A DNA stretch of 64,000 nucleotides from an uncultured Hyphomonadaceae bacterium (lineage in GTDB: Bacteria > Pseudomonadota > Alphaproteobacteria > Caulobacterales > Maricaulaceae): assembly GCA_913058335.1 (NCBI GenBank), contig CAJXPX010000005.1:153097-217096 (forward strand), in the 5' to 3' direction. A program made the position numbers and the translations under genes. Below, in pieces: positions 18,033-26,912 of this stretch. Below the pieces are notes generated by a model. That model did not search any database and was not told the origin of the DNA. It saw nothing but the letters and a program-made list of their open reading frames with translations. Every line of letters starts with the position of its first letter. Position 1 is the first letter of the stretch.

Positions 18033-18446
18033 ATGTTAAAATCGTCCTCTATCTATCGCCGCTTGCGAGATAAACAATCCGTCCAGCCGACCACCCGGAT
18101 ATTTGTCCGGGGTCTACAGATTCTTGCCTCTATCGGCGTCCATCCGCATGAATATGAGGCCACTCAGCCTATTATTTTGGATATTGAACTCGACATGACG
18201 GGTATGGAAGCCCCAAAAGATGACCGTCTCCATGAAACTTTGGATTACGGCGTCGTGGCCGACAAGGCCGAGGAAATCGCGCTGGAAGCCCATGTACAAC
18301 TTGTGGAAACTTTGGCGGAGCGCATTGCTGATTGGGCTCTGAGCTATGATCCAAGGGTACAAAGCTGCGCCGTGCGGATTTCCAAACCGCAGGCGTTATT
18401 AAAGGCCGAGGTGGCGGGTGTGGAAATTCTGAGGAGGCGGTCATGA
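18033..18446 (+). CDS. Dihydroneopterin aldolase-family protein (FolB/FolX-like)
   Basis: A 137-residue protein with the FolB/FolX fold. The core IFVRGLQILASIGVHPHEYE, LDIELDM, TLDYGVVADKA and VETLAERIADW follows the family closely; HETLDYGVV and the glutamate in VETLAE match substrate-binding positions. Aldolase versus epimerase activity is not decided by these motifs. I chose the ATG at 18033, which has GGTGAAG upstream; a GTG at 18021 has no ribosome binding site. It overlaps DUF2237 by 4 bases and is coupled to the SDR. Confidence 0.88.
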   Translation: MLKSSSIYRRLRDKQSVQPTTRIFVRGLQILASIGVHPHEYEATQPIILDIELDMTGMEAPKDDRLHETLDYGVVADKAEEIALEAHVQLVETLAERIADWALSYDPRVQSCAVRISKPQALLKAEVAGVEILRRRS

Positions 18447-18820
18447 CAAATAGTCTCAATGTCTTGGACGGGCCTCTTCAATCCTGTTCCACCGAGCCCA
18501 TGACCGGATTTTTTAGAAATGGGTGTTGCGAAACAGGTCCAAGTGATCGGGGGCGTCATATTGTGTGTGTTGTCCTGACCGACGATTTTCTGGAATTTTC
18601 CAAAACTCAGGGAAATGATCTGAGCACGCCAATGCCGCAATTTAACTTTCCGGGGTTAAAAGCGGGAGACCAATGGTGCCTTTGTATGGAGCGTTGGCGT
18701 GAAGCGCATAAAGTCGGGAAAGCGCCAAAAGTCGTCTTAGCCGCTACCCACCAGATTGCACTCGAGCGCGTGCAGCTCTCCGTGCTCGAACAATTTGCGA
18801 TAGACGGAGACAATACCTAA
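18443..18820 (+). CDS. DUF2237 family protein
   Basis: A 125-residue protein of the DUF2237 family, recognised by NVLDGPLQSCSTEPMTGFFR, NGCCETGPSDRGRHIVCVV and GDQWCLCMERWREA. Several cysteines are conserved (LQSCS, GCC, WCLC), which suggests metal binding, but no function is known. Its ATG overlaps the FolB-like stop (ATGA), so it is co-translated with the pterin cassette. It is followed by uvrC after 9 bases. Confidence 0.93.
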   Translation: MTNSLNVLDGPLQSCSTEPMTGFFRNGCCETGPSDRGRHIVCVVLTDDFLEFSKTQGNDLSTPMPQFNFPGLKAGDQWCLCMERWREAHKVGKAPKVVLAATHQIALERVQLSVLEQFAIDGDNT

Positions 18821-18829
18821 TTAAGAGGC

Positions 18830-20707
18830 ATGTCATCCACCGACTCAGATACATCTGAAAAGAAAGTAAAGCCGCTCGTCGGGCCAAAACGCATTGCGGA
18901 TTATGTTACCCGCCTCCCTAGTAAACCCGGCGTTTACCGCATGGTTGATGAATATGGGAGCGTTCTCTATGTTGGCAAAGCCAAAGACCTAAAAAAAAGG
19001 GTGACGGCCTACACAAAATATGACCGCCACCCGACACGGCTCCGGCGTATGATCCGCGCGACGAGCGAAATGGAATTTGTCGTTTGCGAAACGGAAACTG
19101 AAGCGCTTTTATTGGAAGCCAGTCTGATAAAGCGGTTGAAACCGCGATATAATATTCTGTTACGGGACGATAAAAGTTTTCCTTATATTCTGGTTCGCAA
19201 AGACCACCCGGCGGCGCAGGTCAACAAACATCGGGGCGCGCGTAATATAAAAGGTGATTATTACGGCCCTTTTGCGAGTGCGGCTGCGGTCAATAGAACG
19301 TTGGACACATTACAACGCGCTTTTCGTCTCCGAAATTGTTCAGACAGTATATATGAGGGGCGAACCCGACCTTGCTTGCAACATCAGATAAAGCGGTGCT
19401 CGGCGCCGTGTACCGGCGAAATATCTTTGGATGACTACGGAAAGCTCATCACGGATGCGGAAGATTTTCTGAAAGGCAAATCCGATAGTTTGCGAAAACG
19501 CCTCTCGAACGAAATGAAAGATGCTGCCCAAGCTCTCGATTTTGAAAAAGCTGCCGAATTGCGGGATAGAATTCAGGCCATGGCGAAAGTGACCACTAAA
19601 TCAGGCGGAATCAACCCCACCACTTTTTCGGATGGGGATGTCATTGGCTTGCATTCCGGCGGGGGACAAACTTGCATTCAGGTTTTCTTTTTTCGGGCAG
19701 GTCAAAACTGGGGGAATAGTTGCCATTTCCCCCGGCATGGACGGGATCAGAGTAATTCCGAGGTTCTGGAGGCTTTCATTGCACAATTTTATACAAATAA
19801 GCCTATTCCTAAACAGATATTCGTCAGTGAGGATCTGCCCAATCATGACCTCGTTGAACGGGCCTTAACGGCAAAGTCAGGACGAAACATAGAGGTTGTA
19901 AAACCTCAGCGCGGCGAGAAAAAAATATTGGTCGGACAGGCTGTGACCAATGCGCAAGAAGCTCTAGGGCGCAAACTCGCTGAAACGGCGTCACAGACGA
20001 AGCTTTTGGGCGAATTACAAGAAATTTTTGGACTGGAAGCGCCGCCGGAACGGATAGAGGTATATGATAACAGTCATATCCAAGGAACGAACGCCGTCGG
20101 CGCGTTTATCGTGGCTGGACCGGAAGGGTTTCAAAAACGCGACTACCGGACGTTTAATATTAAAGACACCGAGACAGAACCGGGCGATGATTATGCTATG
20201 ATGCGCGAAGTTTTTCGCCGCAGATTTTCTAGGTTGGCCAAAGACAAAACCCTGCAATGGCCTGATCTTGTTCTAATTGACGGCGGGAAAGGGCAGCTCT
20301 CTGTCGTGACAGAGACTTTGCGCGAATTAGGTGTTTTGGACCGCACAACTCTGGTCGGCATTGCCAAAGGACCGGATAGAAATGCGGGCCGCGAAAACTT
20401 TTTTATGAATGGACGGGAAGTGTTCAGCCTCCCCACCCGAACGCCCGCTTTATATTATCTCCAGCGCTTACGGGATGAAGCGCATAGATTCGCGATAGGA
20501 ACGCATCGCGCGCGGAGAAAAAAAGAGATGAAGACTAATCCCTTGGACGGTATTCCTGGCGTAGGTCCTGCCCGTAAAAAAGCCCTGTTGGCGCATTACG
20601 GATCTGCAAAGGGAGTCAAAGGGGCCTCCGCCTCAGACCTCGCCCGCGTCGAGGGCGTGAGTTCCGCTATGGCAAAAACGATTTATGATTACTTTCATGA
20701 GCGATAG
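18830..20707 (+). CDS. uvrC: Excinuclease ABC subunit C
   Basis: A 625-residue nuclease that makes both cuts in nucleotide excision repair with UvrAB. The GIY-YIG domain is at about 25-105 (GVYRMVDEYGSVLYVGKAKD), the UVR motif near 220-250 (ALDFEKAAELRDRIQAM), the RNase H-like domain in the middle with YDNSHIQGTNAVGA, and two helix-hairpin-helix motifs at the end (IPGVGPARKKALLAHYGS). Length is normal. AAGAGG precedes the ATG. The pgsA-like pair follows; uvrC-pgsA linkage is common in proteobacteria. Confidence 0.97.
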   Translation: MSSTDSDTSEKKVKPLVGPKRIADYVTRLPSKPGVYRMVDEYGSVLYVGKAKDLKKRVTAYTKYDRHPTRLRRMIRATSEMEFVVCETETEALLLEASLIKRLKPRYNILLRDDKSFPYILVRKDHPAAQVNKHRGARNIKGDYYGPFASAAAVNRTLDTLQRAFRLRNCSDSIYEGRTRPCLQHQIKRCSAPCTGEISLDDYGKLITDAEDFLKGKSDSLRKRLSNEMKDAAQALDFEKAAELRDRIQAMAKVTTKSGGINPTTFSDGDVIGLHSGGGQTCIQVFFFRAGQNWGNSCHFPRHGRDQSNSEVLEAFIAQFYTNKPIPKQIFVSEDLPNHDLVERALTAKSGRNIEVVKPQRGEKKILVGQAVTNAQEALGRKLAETASQTKLLGELQEIFGLEAPPERIEVYDNSHIQGTNAVGAFIVAGPEGFQKRDYRTFNIKDTETEPGDDYAMMREVFRRRFSRLAKDKTLQWPDLVLIDGGKGQLSVVTETLRELGVLDRTTLVGIAKGPDRNAGRENFFMNGREVFSLPTRTPALYYLQRLRDEAHRFAIGTHRARRKKEMKTNPLDGIPGVGPARKKALLAHYGSAKGVKGASASDLARVEGVSSAMAKTIYDYFHER

Positions 20708-20736
20708 CTGTTAAGACAGGGCAGGGAGATTAAACC

Positions 20737-21417
20737 ATGTCGAAGCCAGACAATATGACCGCTCAGCTAAGTTCATCCATGAGCCCGAAGCAGGCCGGCG
20801 GAGCATTTGCGGATGGGCTGACATTTGTTCGTATATTGATGACGCCGATTATCATGGCGATTATTATTTTGGCGTGGCCAGAGACGAAAATGGCCGTTTT
20901 TGCGTCTATTTTGTTCTTGGTTGCCGCCCTTACGGATATTTTTGATGACTATCTTGGCGGTGCCTCACGGTCGATTTACCGAAAATATGGCTGGATTGAT
21001 GATATTGCAGATACGATTTTGGTTATTGGGACCCTTATTGCGCTGCTTGTTGTTATATTTAGAGAAGACCTTTTGACTTGGACCTTCGCAGTGCCCGCCT
21101 TTATTCTGATTTTGCGGGAGCTTGCTGTCGGCTTGTTTAAAGGCCGGGCGCTTCGCCAATTTGGCTGGCCGGACACTAAACTCTCCAATGCAAAAGTTAG
21201 CATGTCCGTCTTGGCTGTTTGCACTCTAGTGGCTTCGCCTTGGCTCTCTCAAATGAGTGATTTGTTTCGCGCCGCGAACGATCCGTCCAGAGTATTGAAT
21301 ATTGGCTCGCCCTGGGTCTGGCTCTTTGGCATTTTTTGTCTTTGGATCGCCGCTATTCTGAGCGTCGTGACGGGCCTTCGTATTTTCCGAACTAAATTTA
21401 CCGCGAATGATGCCTAA
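20737..21417 (+). CDS. CDP-alcohol phosphatidyltransferase homologue with degenerate motif
   Basis: A 226-residue membrane protein with about six hydrophobic segments, homologous to PgsA, which is encoded next to it. The family motif is D-x2-DG-x2-AR-x8-G-x3-D-x3-D. Here all four aspartates remain (D67, D70, D88, D92), but G is D71, AR is G74-G75, and the following G is Y84. Metal binding may therefore be kept while substrate binding is altered. GGGAGA precedes the ATG at 20737, and the stop overlaps the pgsA start by one base (TAATG). It may be a subunit or have a different alcohol substrate; function unknown. Confidence 0.85.
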   Translation: MSKPDNMTAQLSSSMSPKQAGGAFADGLTFVRILMTPIIMAIIILAWPETKMAVFASILFLVAALTDIFDDYLGGASRSIYRKYGWIDDIADTILVIGTLIALLVVIFREDLLTWTFAVPAFILILRELAVGLFKGRALRQFGWPDTKLSNAKVSMSVLAVCTLVASPWLSQMSDLFRAANDPSRVLNIGSPWVWLFGIFCLWIAAILSVVTGLRIFRTKFTANDA

Positions 21418-22052
21418 TGTCTGATACCCATTCTACGGATCCTTCGGATCGTCACAAATTTTATTGGCTGCCAAACGCGCTTACCGTTGCGCGTATTTTA
21501 AGCGTCCCTTTCTTTATAGCGGGGATATTGTCCCTCGCCTTTAAATGGGATCTGTTTCTGGCCAAAGCTTGGGTCCTCTTAGGTCTCTTTATTCTCGCCG
21601 CCTTTACAGATTATCTGGACGGCTATTTGGCGCGGAAATGGAATGTCGTCAGTGGGTTCGGACGCATGATTGATCCGATTGCTGATAAACTTCTTGTCGC
21701 GGGCTGCGTGATAGCTTTTTCAATTGCGGCGTTAGGTAATCCTTGGTTTTTAATCCCGTCTTTGGCCATTGTCTTTCGCGACATCTTGGTCTCAGGTGCC
21801 AGAGAGCATGCGGCTCTGGCCGGGCGGGCCATGCCGCCAACAAATCTCGCAAAATGGAAAACGGCTTTTGAAATGCTGGCCATCGCCATTTTGATTGTCT
21901 GGATTTTAGCGAAAAGCTACCTGCCGATAGACTCTGTTATCCCTGATATTGTCTTGATCGCTAAATTATCCGGGCTGTTTTGCCTATGGCTGGCGGCCAT
22001 TTTATCCGTTTACACCGGCTCCTTATATTTAAGAGCGGCTCTTAAGGATTAG
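21417..22052 (+). CDS. pgsA: CDP-diacylglycerol-glycerol-3-phosphate 3-phosphatidyltransferase
   Basis: A 211-residue membrane enzyme that makes phosphatidylglycerophosphate from CDP-diacylglycerol and glycerol-3-phosphate. The complete motif is present: D65, D68-G69, A72-R73, G82, D86 and D90 (DYLDGYLAR...GRMIDPIAD). Six membrane segments fit the family. It is translationally coupled to the degenerate paralogue upstream. About 210 bases without a gene follow. Confidence 0.94.
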   Translation: MSDTHSTDPSDRHKFYWLPNALTVARILSVPFFIAGILSLAFKWDLFLAKAWVLLGLFILAAFTDYLDGYLARKWNVVSGFGRMIDPIADKLLVAGCVIAFSIAALGNPWFLIPSLAIVFRDILVSGAREHAALAGRAMPPTNLAKWKTAFEMLAIAILIVWILAKSYLPIDSVIPDIVLIAKLSGLFCLWLAAILSVYTGSLYLRAALKD

Positions 22053-22220
22053 ATAAAAGACTTTTTTGCGTTTGTGCGACAACTATATTCTTCCAACATA
22101 CGGTTTTGCGAAATATATTGTCTCTGTAGTTCTTAAATTTACAGTTCGCTGTTATTTTTTACCTCTTTGGCTGTCGCAATCGTGTTAAAGACCCTCTAGT
22201 CAAATTAAGACAGGACTGAT

Positions 22221-22251
22221 AAGTCGCGCAAAGTTGAATTTAATGCGACTT
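22221..22251 (+). promoter_or_regulatory. Hairpin immediately upstream of the DAHP synthase start
   Basis: AAGTCGC (22221-22227) pairs with GCGACTT (22245-22251) around a 17-base loop, followed by TAAAATAAAA and then the ATG at 22266. No Shine-Dalgarno sequence is visible before the ATG, so this structure sits where translation would start. It could be an attenuator or a chance stem. Confidence 0.35.
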
Positions 22252-22265
22252 TAAAATAAAAAGTT

Positions 22266-23657
22266 ATGACCATGACTCAGAAACGATGGACTCCTTCAAG
22301 CTGGCGCGGACTTCCGGCCTTACACATTCCGGATGATTATCCTGATGCAGACGCGGTGACATCTGTCGAAAGCACGCTAAAAGGCTATCCGCCGCTTGTT
22401 TTTGCCGGGGAAGCCCGCCGTCTGAAACAGCGTCTAGGCGATGTCGCTTTGGGCAAGGCCTTCTTATTGCAAGGTGGTGATTGCGCGGAAAGTTTCAAAG
22501 AATTTCATCCCGATAACCTGCGCGATATGTTCCGCGTCATGATGCAAATGGCCGTGGTTTTAACATATGGCGCCGGACAACCTGTTGTCAAAGTCGGCCG
22601 GATTGCCGGACAATTTGGCAAACCGCGCAGCTCTCCCGTTGAAGAGCGCGACGGCATTACTCTGCCGAGCTATCGCGGCGACAATATTAACGGCATGGAG
22701 TTTTCGCCCAAAAGCCGGACGCCTAATCCGAAACGGCTCTTGAAAGCCTATGGCCAAAGCGCGTCGACGCTTAACCTTTTGCGCGCTTTTTCAACCGGAG
22801 GGTACGCAAATCTTGAAAATATTCATAAATGGAATTTGGGATTTGTCGAAGGGACGAAAACGGACGAGAAATATAAAAAGATGGCGGATAAGATTTCCGA
22901 CGCGCTTGATTTTATGGCTGCGTGCGGCGTGACCGCTCAGAACATTCCGCAAATGGCGCAGACAGATTATTATACCTCCCATGAGGGTTTGTTGCTCGGC
23001 TATGAAGAAGCCATGACTCGGATCGATTCTACGTCCGGCCGTTGGTACGATACCTCCGCTCATATGCTTTGGATCGGTAATCGAACACGTCAGCTTGATC
23101 ACGCTCATGTCGAATTTTTCCGTGGTATTGAGAACCCAATCGCGATGAAAGTCGGAGAAGGGTTGGAGCCGGATGAGCTGATGAAGCTGCTTGATGTGCT
23201 GAATCCCTCAAATGAACCGGGCCGCATGACGCTGATTGCTCGATACGGCCATGACAAAGTTGCCAAAGGGCTGCCTACACTTGCGCGCGCCGTGAAACGG
23301 GCCGGACGCCATGTTGTCTGGTCATGTGACCCGATGCACGGGAATACGATTAAAACGTCTTCCGGATATAAAACCCGGCCCTTCGATAATATCCTGTCCG
23401 AAGTTAAAACCTTCATGCAAGTGCTTCACACCGAAGGCTGCTGGCCCGGCGGTGTGCATTTCGAAATGACGGGGCAAGACGTGACCGAATGTCTTGGCGG
23501 TTCGGCGAAGATGATCCGGGAAGAAGATTTGTCCTCTCGCTATCATACCCATTGTGATCCGCGTTTGAACGCAAATCAGGCTTTGGAGCTCGCATTCCAA
23601 ATCTCCGAGGAACTTCGTAGCTACCGTAAGGAAGATGCGGTCAGACTGGCGAGCTAA
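22266..23657 (+). CDS. Class II 3-deoxy-7-phosphoheptulonate synthase
   Basis: A 463-residue plant-like (type II) DAHP synthase that joins phosphoenolpyruvate and erythrose-4-phosphate at the start of aromatic amino acid synthesis. Diagnostic segments are AFLLQGGDCAESFKEF, KVGRIAGQFGKPRS, YRGDNINGMEF, WIGNRTRQLDHAHVEFFRGI, KVGEGL, RYGHDKVAKGLP, VVWSCDPMHGNTI and GGVHFEMTGQDVTECLGG. Alphaproteobacteria commonly use this class as their main enzyme. No Shine-Dalgarno is seen; a second ATG lies two codons in. A terminator shared with the convergent HU gene follows. Confidence 0.96.
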   Translation: MTMTQKRWTPSSWRGLPALHIPDDYPDADAVTSVESTLKGYPPLVFAGEARRLKQRLGDVALGKAFLLQGGDCAESFKEFHPDNLRDMFRVMMQMAVVLTYGAGQPVVKVGRIAGQFGKPRSSPVEERDGITLPSYRGDNINGMEFSPKSRTPNPKRLLKAYGQSASTLNLLRAFSTGGYANLENIHKWNLGFVEGTKTDEKYKKMADKISDALDFMAACGVTAQNIPQMAQTDYYTSHEGLLLGYEEAMTRIDSTSGRWYDTSAHMLWIGNRTRQLDHAHVEFFRGIENPIAMKVGEGLEPDELMKLLDVLNPSNEPGRMTLIARYGHDKVAKGLPTLARAVKRAGRHVVWSCDPMHGNTIKTSSGYKTRPFDNILSEVKTFMQVLHTEGCWPGGVHFEMTGQDVTECLGGSAKMIREEDLSSRYHTHCDPRLNANQALELAFQISEELRSYRKEDAVRLAS

Positions 23658-23663
23658 TTTGAG

Positions 23664-23701
23664 GCACAAAAAAACCGGCTTGGAAATTTCCAAACCGGTT
23701 T
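23664..23701 (-). terminator. Shared terminator between DAHP synthase and HU
   Basis: AAACCGG...CCGGTTT encloses the palindrome TTGGAAATTTCCAA (23672-23701), a nearly perfect 15-base-pair stem. On the minus strand it is followed by seven or more T residues, so it mainly serves HU. On the plus strand the following sequence is only weakly T-rich. Confidence 0.85.
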
Positions 23702-23724
23702 CAAACTAAAACCTGGTTTAAGTC

Positions 23725-23997
23725 TTACAGGTCTTTTAGGGCCGCAGACGCTTTGAACTGAGCAGAGGTTTTCGCCTTGCTCATCATCATTTTGCCTGTG
23801 GCTGGGTTACGCATTTCGCGGCTGGCGCGGTGCTTGGCAACAAATTGACCAAAGCCCGGAATAGCAACAGTTGAGCCATCGCCATTTTTCATTTCAGTGA
23901 CAACGACTTCGCAGAAGGCGTTTAAAAATTCACCGGCAGCTGCCTGAGTAGAATCAGTTTGGCTTGCGATTGCGCTTACGAGTTCTTTTTTGTTCAT
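23725..23997 (-). CDS. HU-family DNA-binding protein
   Basis: A 90-residue HU/IHF-type histone-like protein. It starts MNKKELVSAIASQTDSTQAA and contains GFGQFVAKHRASREMRNPAT, the beta arm with the DNA-intercalating proline in RNPATG. I set the start at the ATG at 23997, which has GGGAG upstream; upstream extension codons are not HU-like. It is single, divergent from the Gfo/Idh gene, and has a strong terminator. Confidence 0.95.
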   Translation of the reverse strand: MNKKELVSAIASQTDSTQAAAGEFLNAFCEVVVTEMKNGDGSTVAIPGFGQFVAKHRASREMRNPATGKMMMSKAKTSAQFKASAALKDL

Positions 23998-24247
23998 TTT
24001 GGATCTCCCTTTATGAATTAACGGACCCGCTTCGTTTGACGGGCTCCTTGGCAAATACCGTAACTATTTTGGGCAGACTGTCACTAAAAACACGGTATTA
24101 TGGGGGTTTTAGAGCATATTTTTGGGGATTATCTGATAAAAGGGGGTGATTTGGAGCGTCTTCCGTCGAAAATGAGGGAGAACGGCGAGAATCAAATCAA
24201 AGTGATTCTCTACTGACAGGGCGGATGAAACGCGTCAAACACGCCTT

Positions 24248-25150
24248 ATGGAAGCTGAAAAACTTAGAGTCGGACTTATTGGAGCAGGTGTATTTGGCGG
24301 CTATCACGCCAATAAGCTAGCGGAACATGACCGCGTAGAGTTCCTCGGTGTCTTTGATCCAGACAGGGAACGCGCCGGCATATTGGCTGAAAAACACGGG
24401 GTGGAAGCGTTTCAAACGTTCGATGAAATGGTCGAGGCCGCAGAAGCCGTCATTATCGCCTGTCCAGCAAGCTATCACGGTGAGATGGCCATTGCGGCGT
24501 TGAAAGCAAATTGCCATGCCTTAATCGAAAAACCGATTGCCACATCCTTGAATGAGGCGGAACAGATTGTGGCCCTCGCCAACGACCAAAATCTTATCGT
24601 TCAGATCGGCCATCAGGAAAGGTTCGTTGCGCGGGCTATTGGTTTGGATAAGGTGAGCGAAACACCCACTCATATTATTGCCGTTCGGAACACAGGCTAT
24701 TCTTCTCGCGGCACAGATACATCGGTCACACTGGATCTGATGACCCACGACATTGATTTATGTTGCCTGTTAATGAGGGGGGCGCCCATTTCCGTTTCCG
24801 GCGCGTCTGAGCCTGTGAACTCCAAAACACCGGATACGGCGCGGGCAGAGCTTAATTTCTCCAACGGCACAGCTATCCTCTCGGCCAGCCGAGTGGAACA
24901 GGGCGTCAGCCGCCAAATGACAATCAAATATCCGAGTGGCACCGTCCTGATAGATTTCGTTGCCAAGACTTTGCAGCATAATACGCCGTTTACGCTGAAC
25001 ACGGATTTTGGAAACGCTCCGTCCGCCGCAGATAGTCTTGGCGCAGCAACAAATAGCTTTATTGCCGCTATATTGGAGGGGGAGCCTGTCAGCGCCTCGG
25101 CGCAAGACGGATTGACCGCCGCGCGCGTAGCGTTACAAATTGATGGGTAA
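24248..25150 (+). CDS. Gfo/Idh/MocA family oxidoreductase
   Basis: A 300-residue NAD(P)-dependent dehydrogenase. The Rossmann motif GLIGAGVFGGYHANKL is at about residues 9-24 and the EKP motif in HALIEKPIATS near 93-103; the C-terminal part is the alpha/beta substrate domain with DLMTHDIDLCCLL. The QIGHQERF segment resembles sugar or inositol dehydrogenases of this family. The substrate is unknown. The start has no clear ribosome binding site. The downstream serine hydrolase begins 29 bases later and may share the transcript. Confidence 0.9.
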   Translation: MEAEKLRVGLIGAGVFGGYHANKLAEHDRVEFLGVFDPDRERAGILAEKHGVEAFQTFDEMVEAAEAVIIACPASYHGEMAIAALKANCHALIEKPIATSLNEAEQIVALANDQNLIVQIGHQERFVARAIGLDKVSETPTHIIAVRNTGYSSRGTDTSVTLDLMTHDIDLCCLLMRGAPISVSGASEPVNSKTPDTARAELNFSNGTAILSASRVEQGVSRQMTIKYPSGTVLIDFVAKTLQHNTPFTLNTDFGNAPSAADSLGAATNSFIAAILEGEPVSASAQDGLTAARVALQIDG

Positions 25151-25179
25151 GTCTATAAAAGGCGTGAGGGGGAAATAAA

Positions 25180-26778
25180 ATGAAGTGGTTTATCCGGATT
25201 TTGATCGGGATCGTCGCGATCCTAGCGCTCTTAATTGCACTCAATTTTACAAAGATAAAAAGACTGGCGACTGTTAATTCGCTATTTGATGAAGATAAGA
25301 TTGTCAGCAATTTCTCTCATATGGACGCGGCTTTCCTACACCATAATCTGGAAATCGGCGACATTCCTTTTCTATGGCCCGAAGAGATTCAGCCCCTGCC
25401 TGAGACAGTGACAATCGCCGGAAACGACGAAAACCTCTCGACTTTACTGGAAGAACTGGAAACCACAGCACTAGTCGTTATCAAAGACGGCAAGCTAATA
25501 AATGAGAGCTATTATAAAGGCACGAATGCCGCGGATCGGCGCATAAGTTGGTCGGTGGCGAAATCTTTCATGTCCGGATTGTATGGACAGGCTCTGGAAA
25601 GCGGCCAAATCGAAACTTTGGACGACCCGGCAGATAAATACGTTCCGGATCTTAAAGGCTCGGCCTATGAGGGTGTCAGCCTCCGCAATATCCTGAATAT
25701 GAGCAGCGGCGTAAAGTTTGATGAAGACTATATGGATAAAGACTCGGACATAAACAAAATGGGACGTGTACTCGGCCTCGGAAAGTCGATGGATAAATTC
25801 GCGGCGGGACTGTCAGAGCGCGAGTTTGAGCAAGGCAGCTCTTGGCAATATGTGTCTATTGATACGCATATTGCGGCCATGGCACTTCGTAAAGCCACGG
25901 GAAAATCTTTACACCAGCTTTTTGAGGAAACTTACGGAGAGAATCTCGGGTTCGAAATATCGCCTTATTATCTGACAGACGGTTATGACGTGGCTTTCGC
26001 GCTTGGCGGATTAAATCTCAGCACGCGAGATTACGCCAAGTTCGGCCAGCTCTTTTTGCAAGACGGAGAATGGAATGGCGAGCAGCTTATTCCTGCCGAT
26101 TGGGTCGCAGACTCCACGACAAATCATGCTCCGAATACCCACCCGGATCGCGGGACAGGTTATGGCTATCAATGGTGGGTACCTATGCCTCAAGAGGGAC
26201 TTAACGAGGGTGATTTCTTTGCCGTGGGTATTTACGGTCAATATATTTATGTAAATCCCAAGGCGAATATGGTCATCGCCAAAAACGCTGCCCACAGGAC
26301 TTTCGCCCAAGCTGGAAAAAGCGGGCAAACCTCCATCAATGATAACATTGATATGTTCCGTAGTTTGGCGGCCTATTATTCGGGCCCGCCAAAATATGAC
26401 GCGGCGCTCGCACAAGAACTCGGCGCGGATGAGTACGGTATGAGGTCTTATGTGATGACTGTTTTAAAGACAGGTCCGGCCGAAATCAGCGACCCCGAAG
26501 AACGCAATCGCATTTTTCGCGGACACTTTGCCAATATGAAGACATTAGCCGAGGAGAAAAAACTGGTCTTGGCAGGCCCCTTTGTCGGAGACGAAGAAAA
26601 ACGCGGCCTTTATATTTTCAATGTTCAGACAATTGAAGAGGCGGAAGAGCTGGTAAAAACTGACCCGGCCGTAGAAGCCGGTATCTTTGTCCCTGAATTC
26701 ACAAAATATTACGGCTCAGCCGCATTGATGGGACTGAATGAGGCGCATTTGAGAATTCAAAAAACGGCTGTCGAATGA
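25180..26778 (+). CDS. Serine hydrolase (class C beta-lactamase fold) fused to a YciI-like domain
   Basis: A 532-residue protein. An N-terminal hydrophobic segment at residues 4-22 anchors it or serves as a signal. The beta-lactamase-like domain has the active-site S-x-x-K as SVAK at 125-128, and the Y-x-S motif in WQYVSIDTH; GTGYGYQWWVP fits the later strand. The last ~100 residues, from about 424, look like a YciI domain (GHFANMKTLAEEKKLVLAGP...TDPAVEAGIFVPEF). The strong leader GAGGGGG before the ATG supports the start. Such esterase-like proteins have varied substrates; the YciI part is usually a small cytoplasmic enzyme, so its presence in an exported protein is unusual. Confidence 0.88.
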   Translation: MKWFIRILIGIVAILALLIALNFTKIKRLATVNSLFDEDKIVSNFSHMDAAFLHHNLEIGDIPFLWPEEIQPLPETVTIAGNDENLSTLLEELETTALVVIKDGKLINESYYKGTNAADRRISWSVAKSFMSGLYGQALESGQIETLDDPADKYVPDLKGSAYEGVSLRNILNMSSGVKFDEDYMDKDSDINKMGRVLGLGKSMDKFAAGLSEREFEQGSSWQYVSIDTHIAAMALRKATGKSLHQLFEETYGENLGFEISPYYLTDGYDVAFALGGLNLSTRDYAKFGQLFLQDGEWNGEQLIPADWVADSTTNHAPNTHPDRGTGYGYQWWVPMPQEGLNEGDFFAVGIYGQYIYVNPKANMVIAKNAAHRTFAQAGKSGQTSINDNIDMFRSLAAYYSGPPKYDAALAQELGADEYGMRSYVMTVLKTGPAEISDPEERNRIFRGHFANMKTLAEEKKLVLAGPFVGDEEKRGLYIFNVQTIEEAEELVKTDPAVEAGIFVPEFTKYYGSAALMGLNEAHLRIQKTAVE

Positions 26779-26912
26779 ATTACACCTGCCTGAACCGTGA
26801 GCTAGGAGCGTTTATTGAGTCTTTGAGAGAGGCGATGCTTGGCGTGTGGCATTTATTAAACACCCCCCTTTAAACCTTGCCGCTTTCTCTCCGCGCCGCT
26901 AAACCCAATCCC

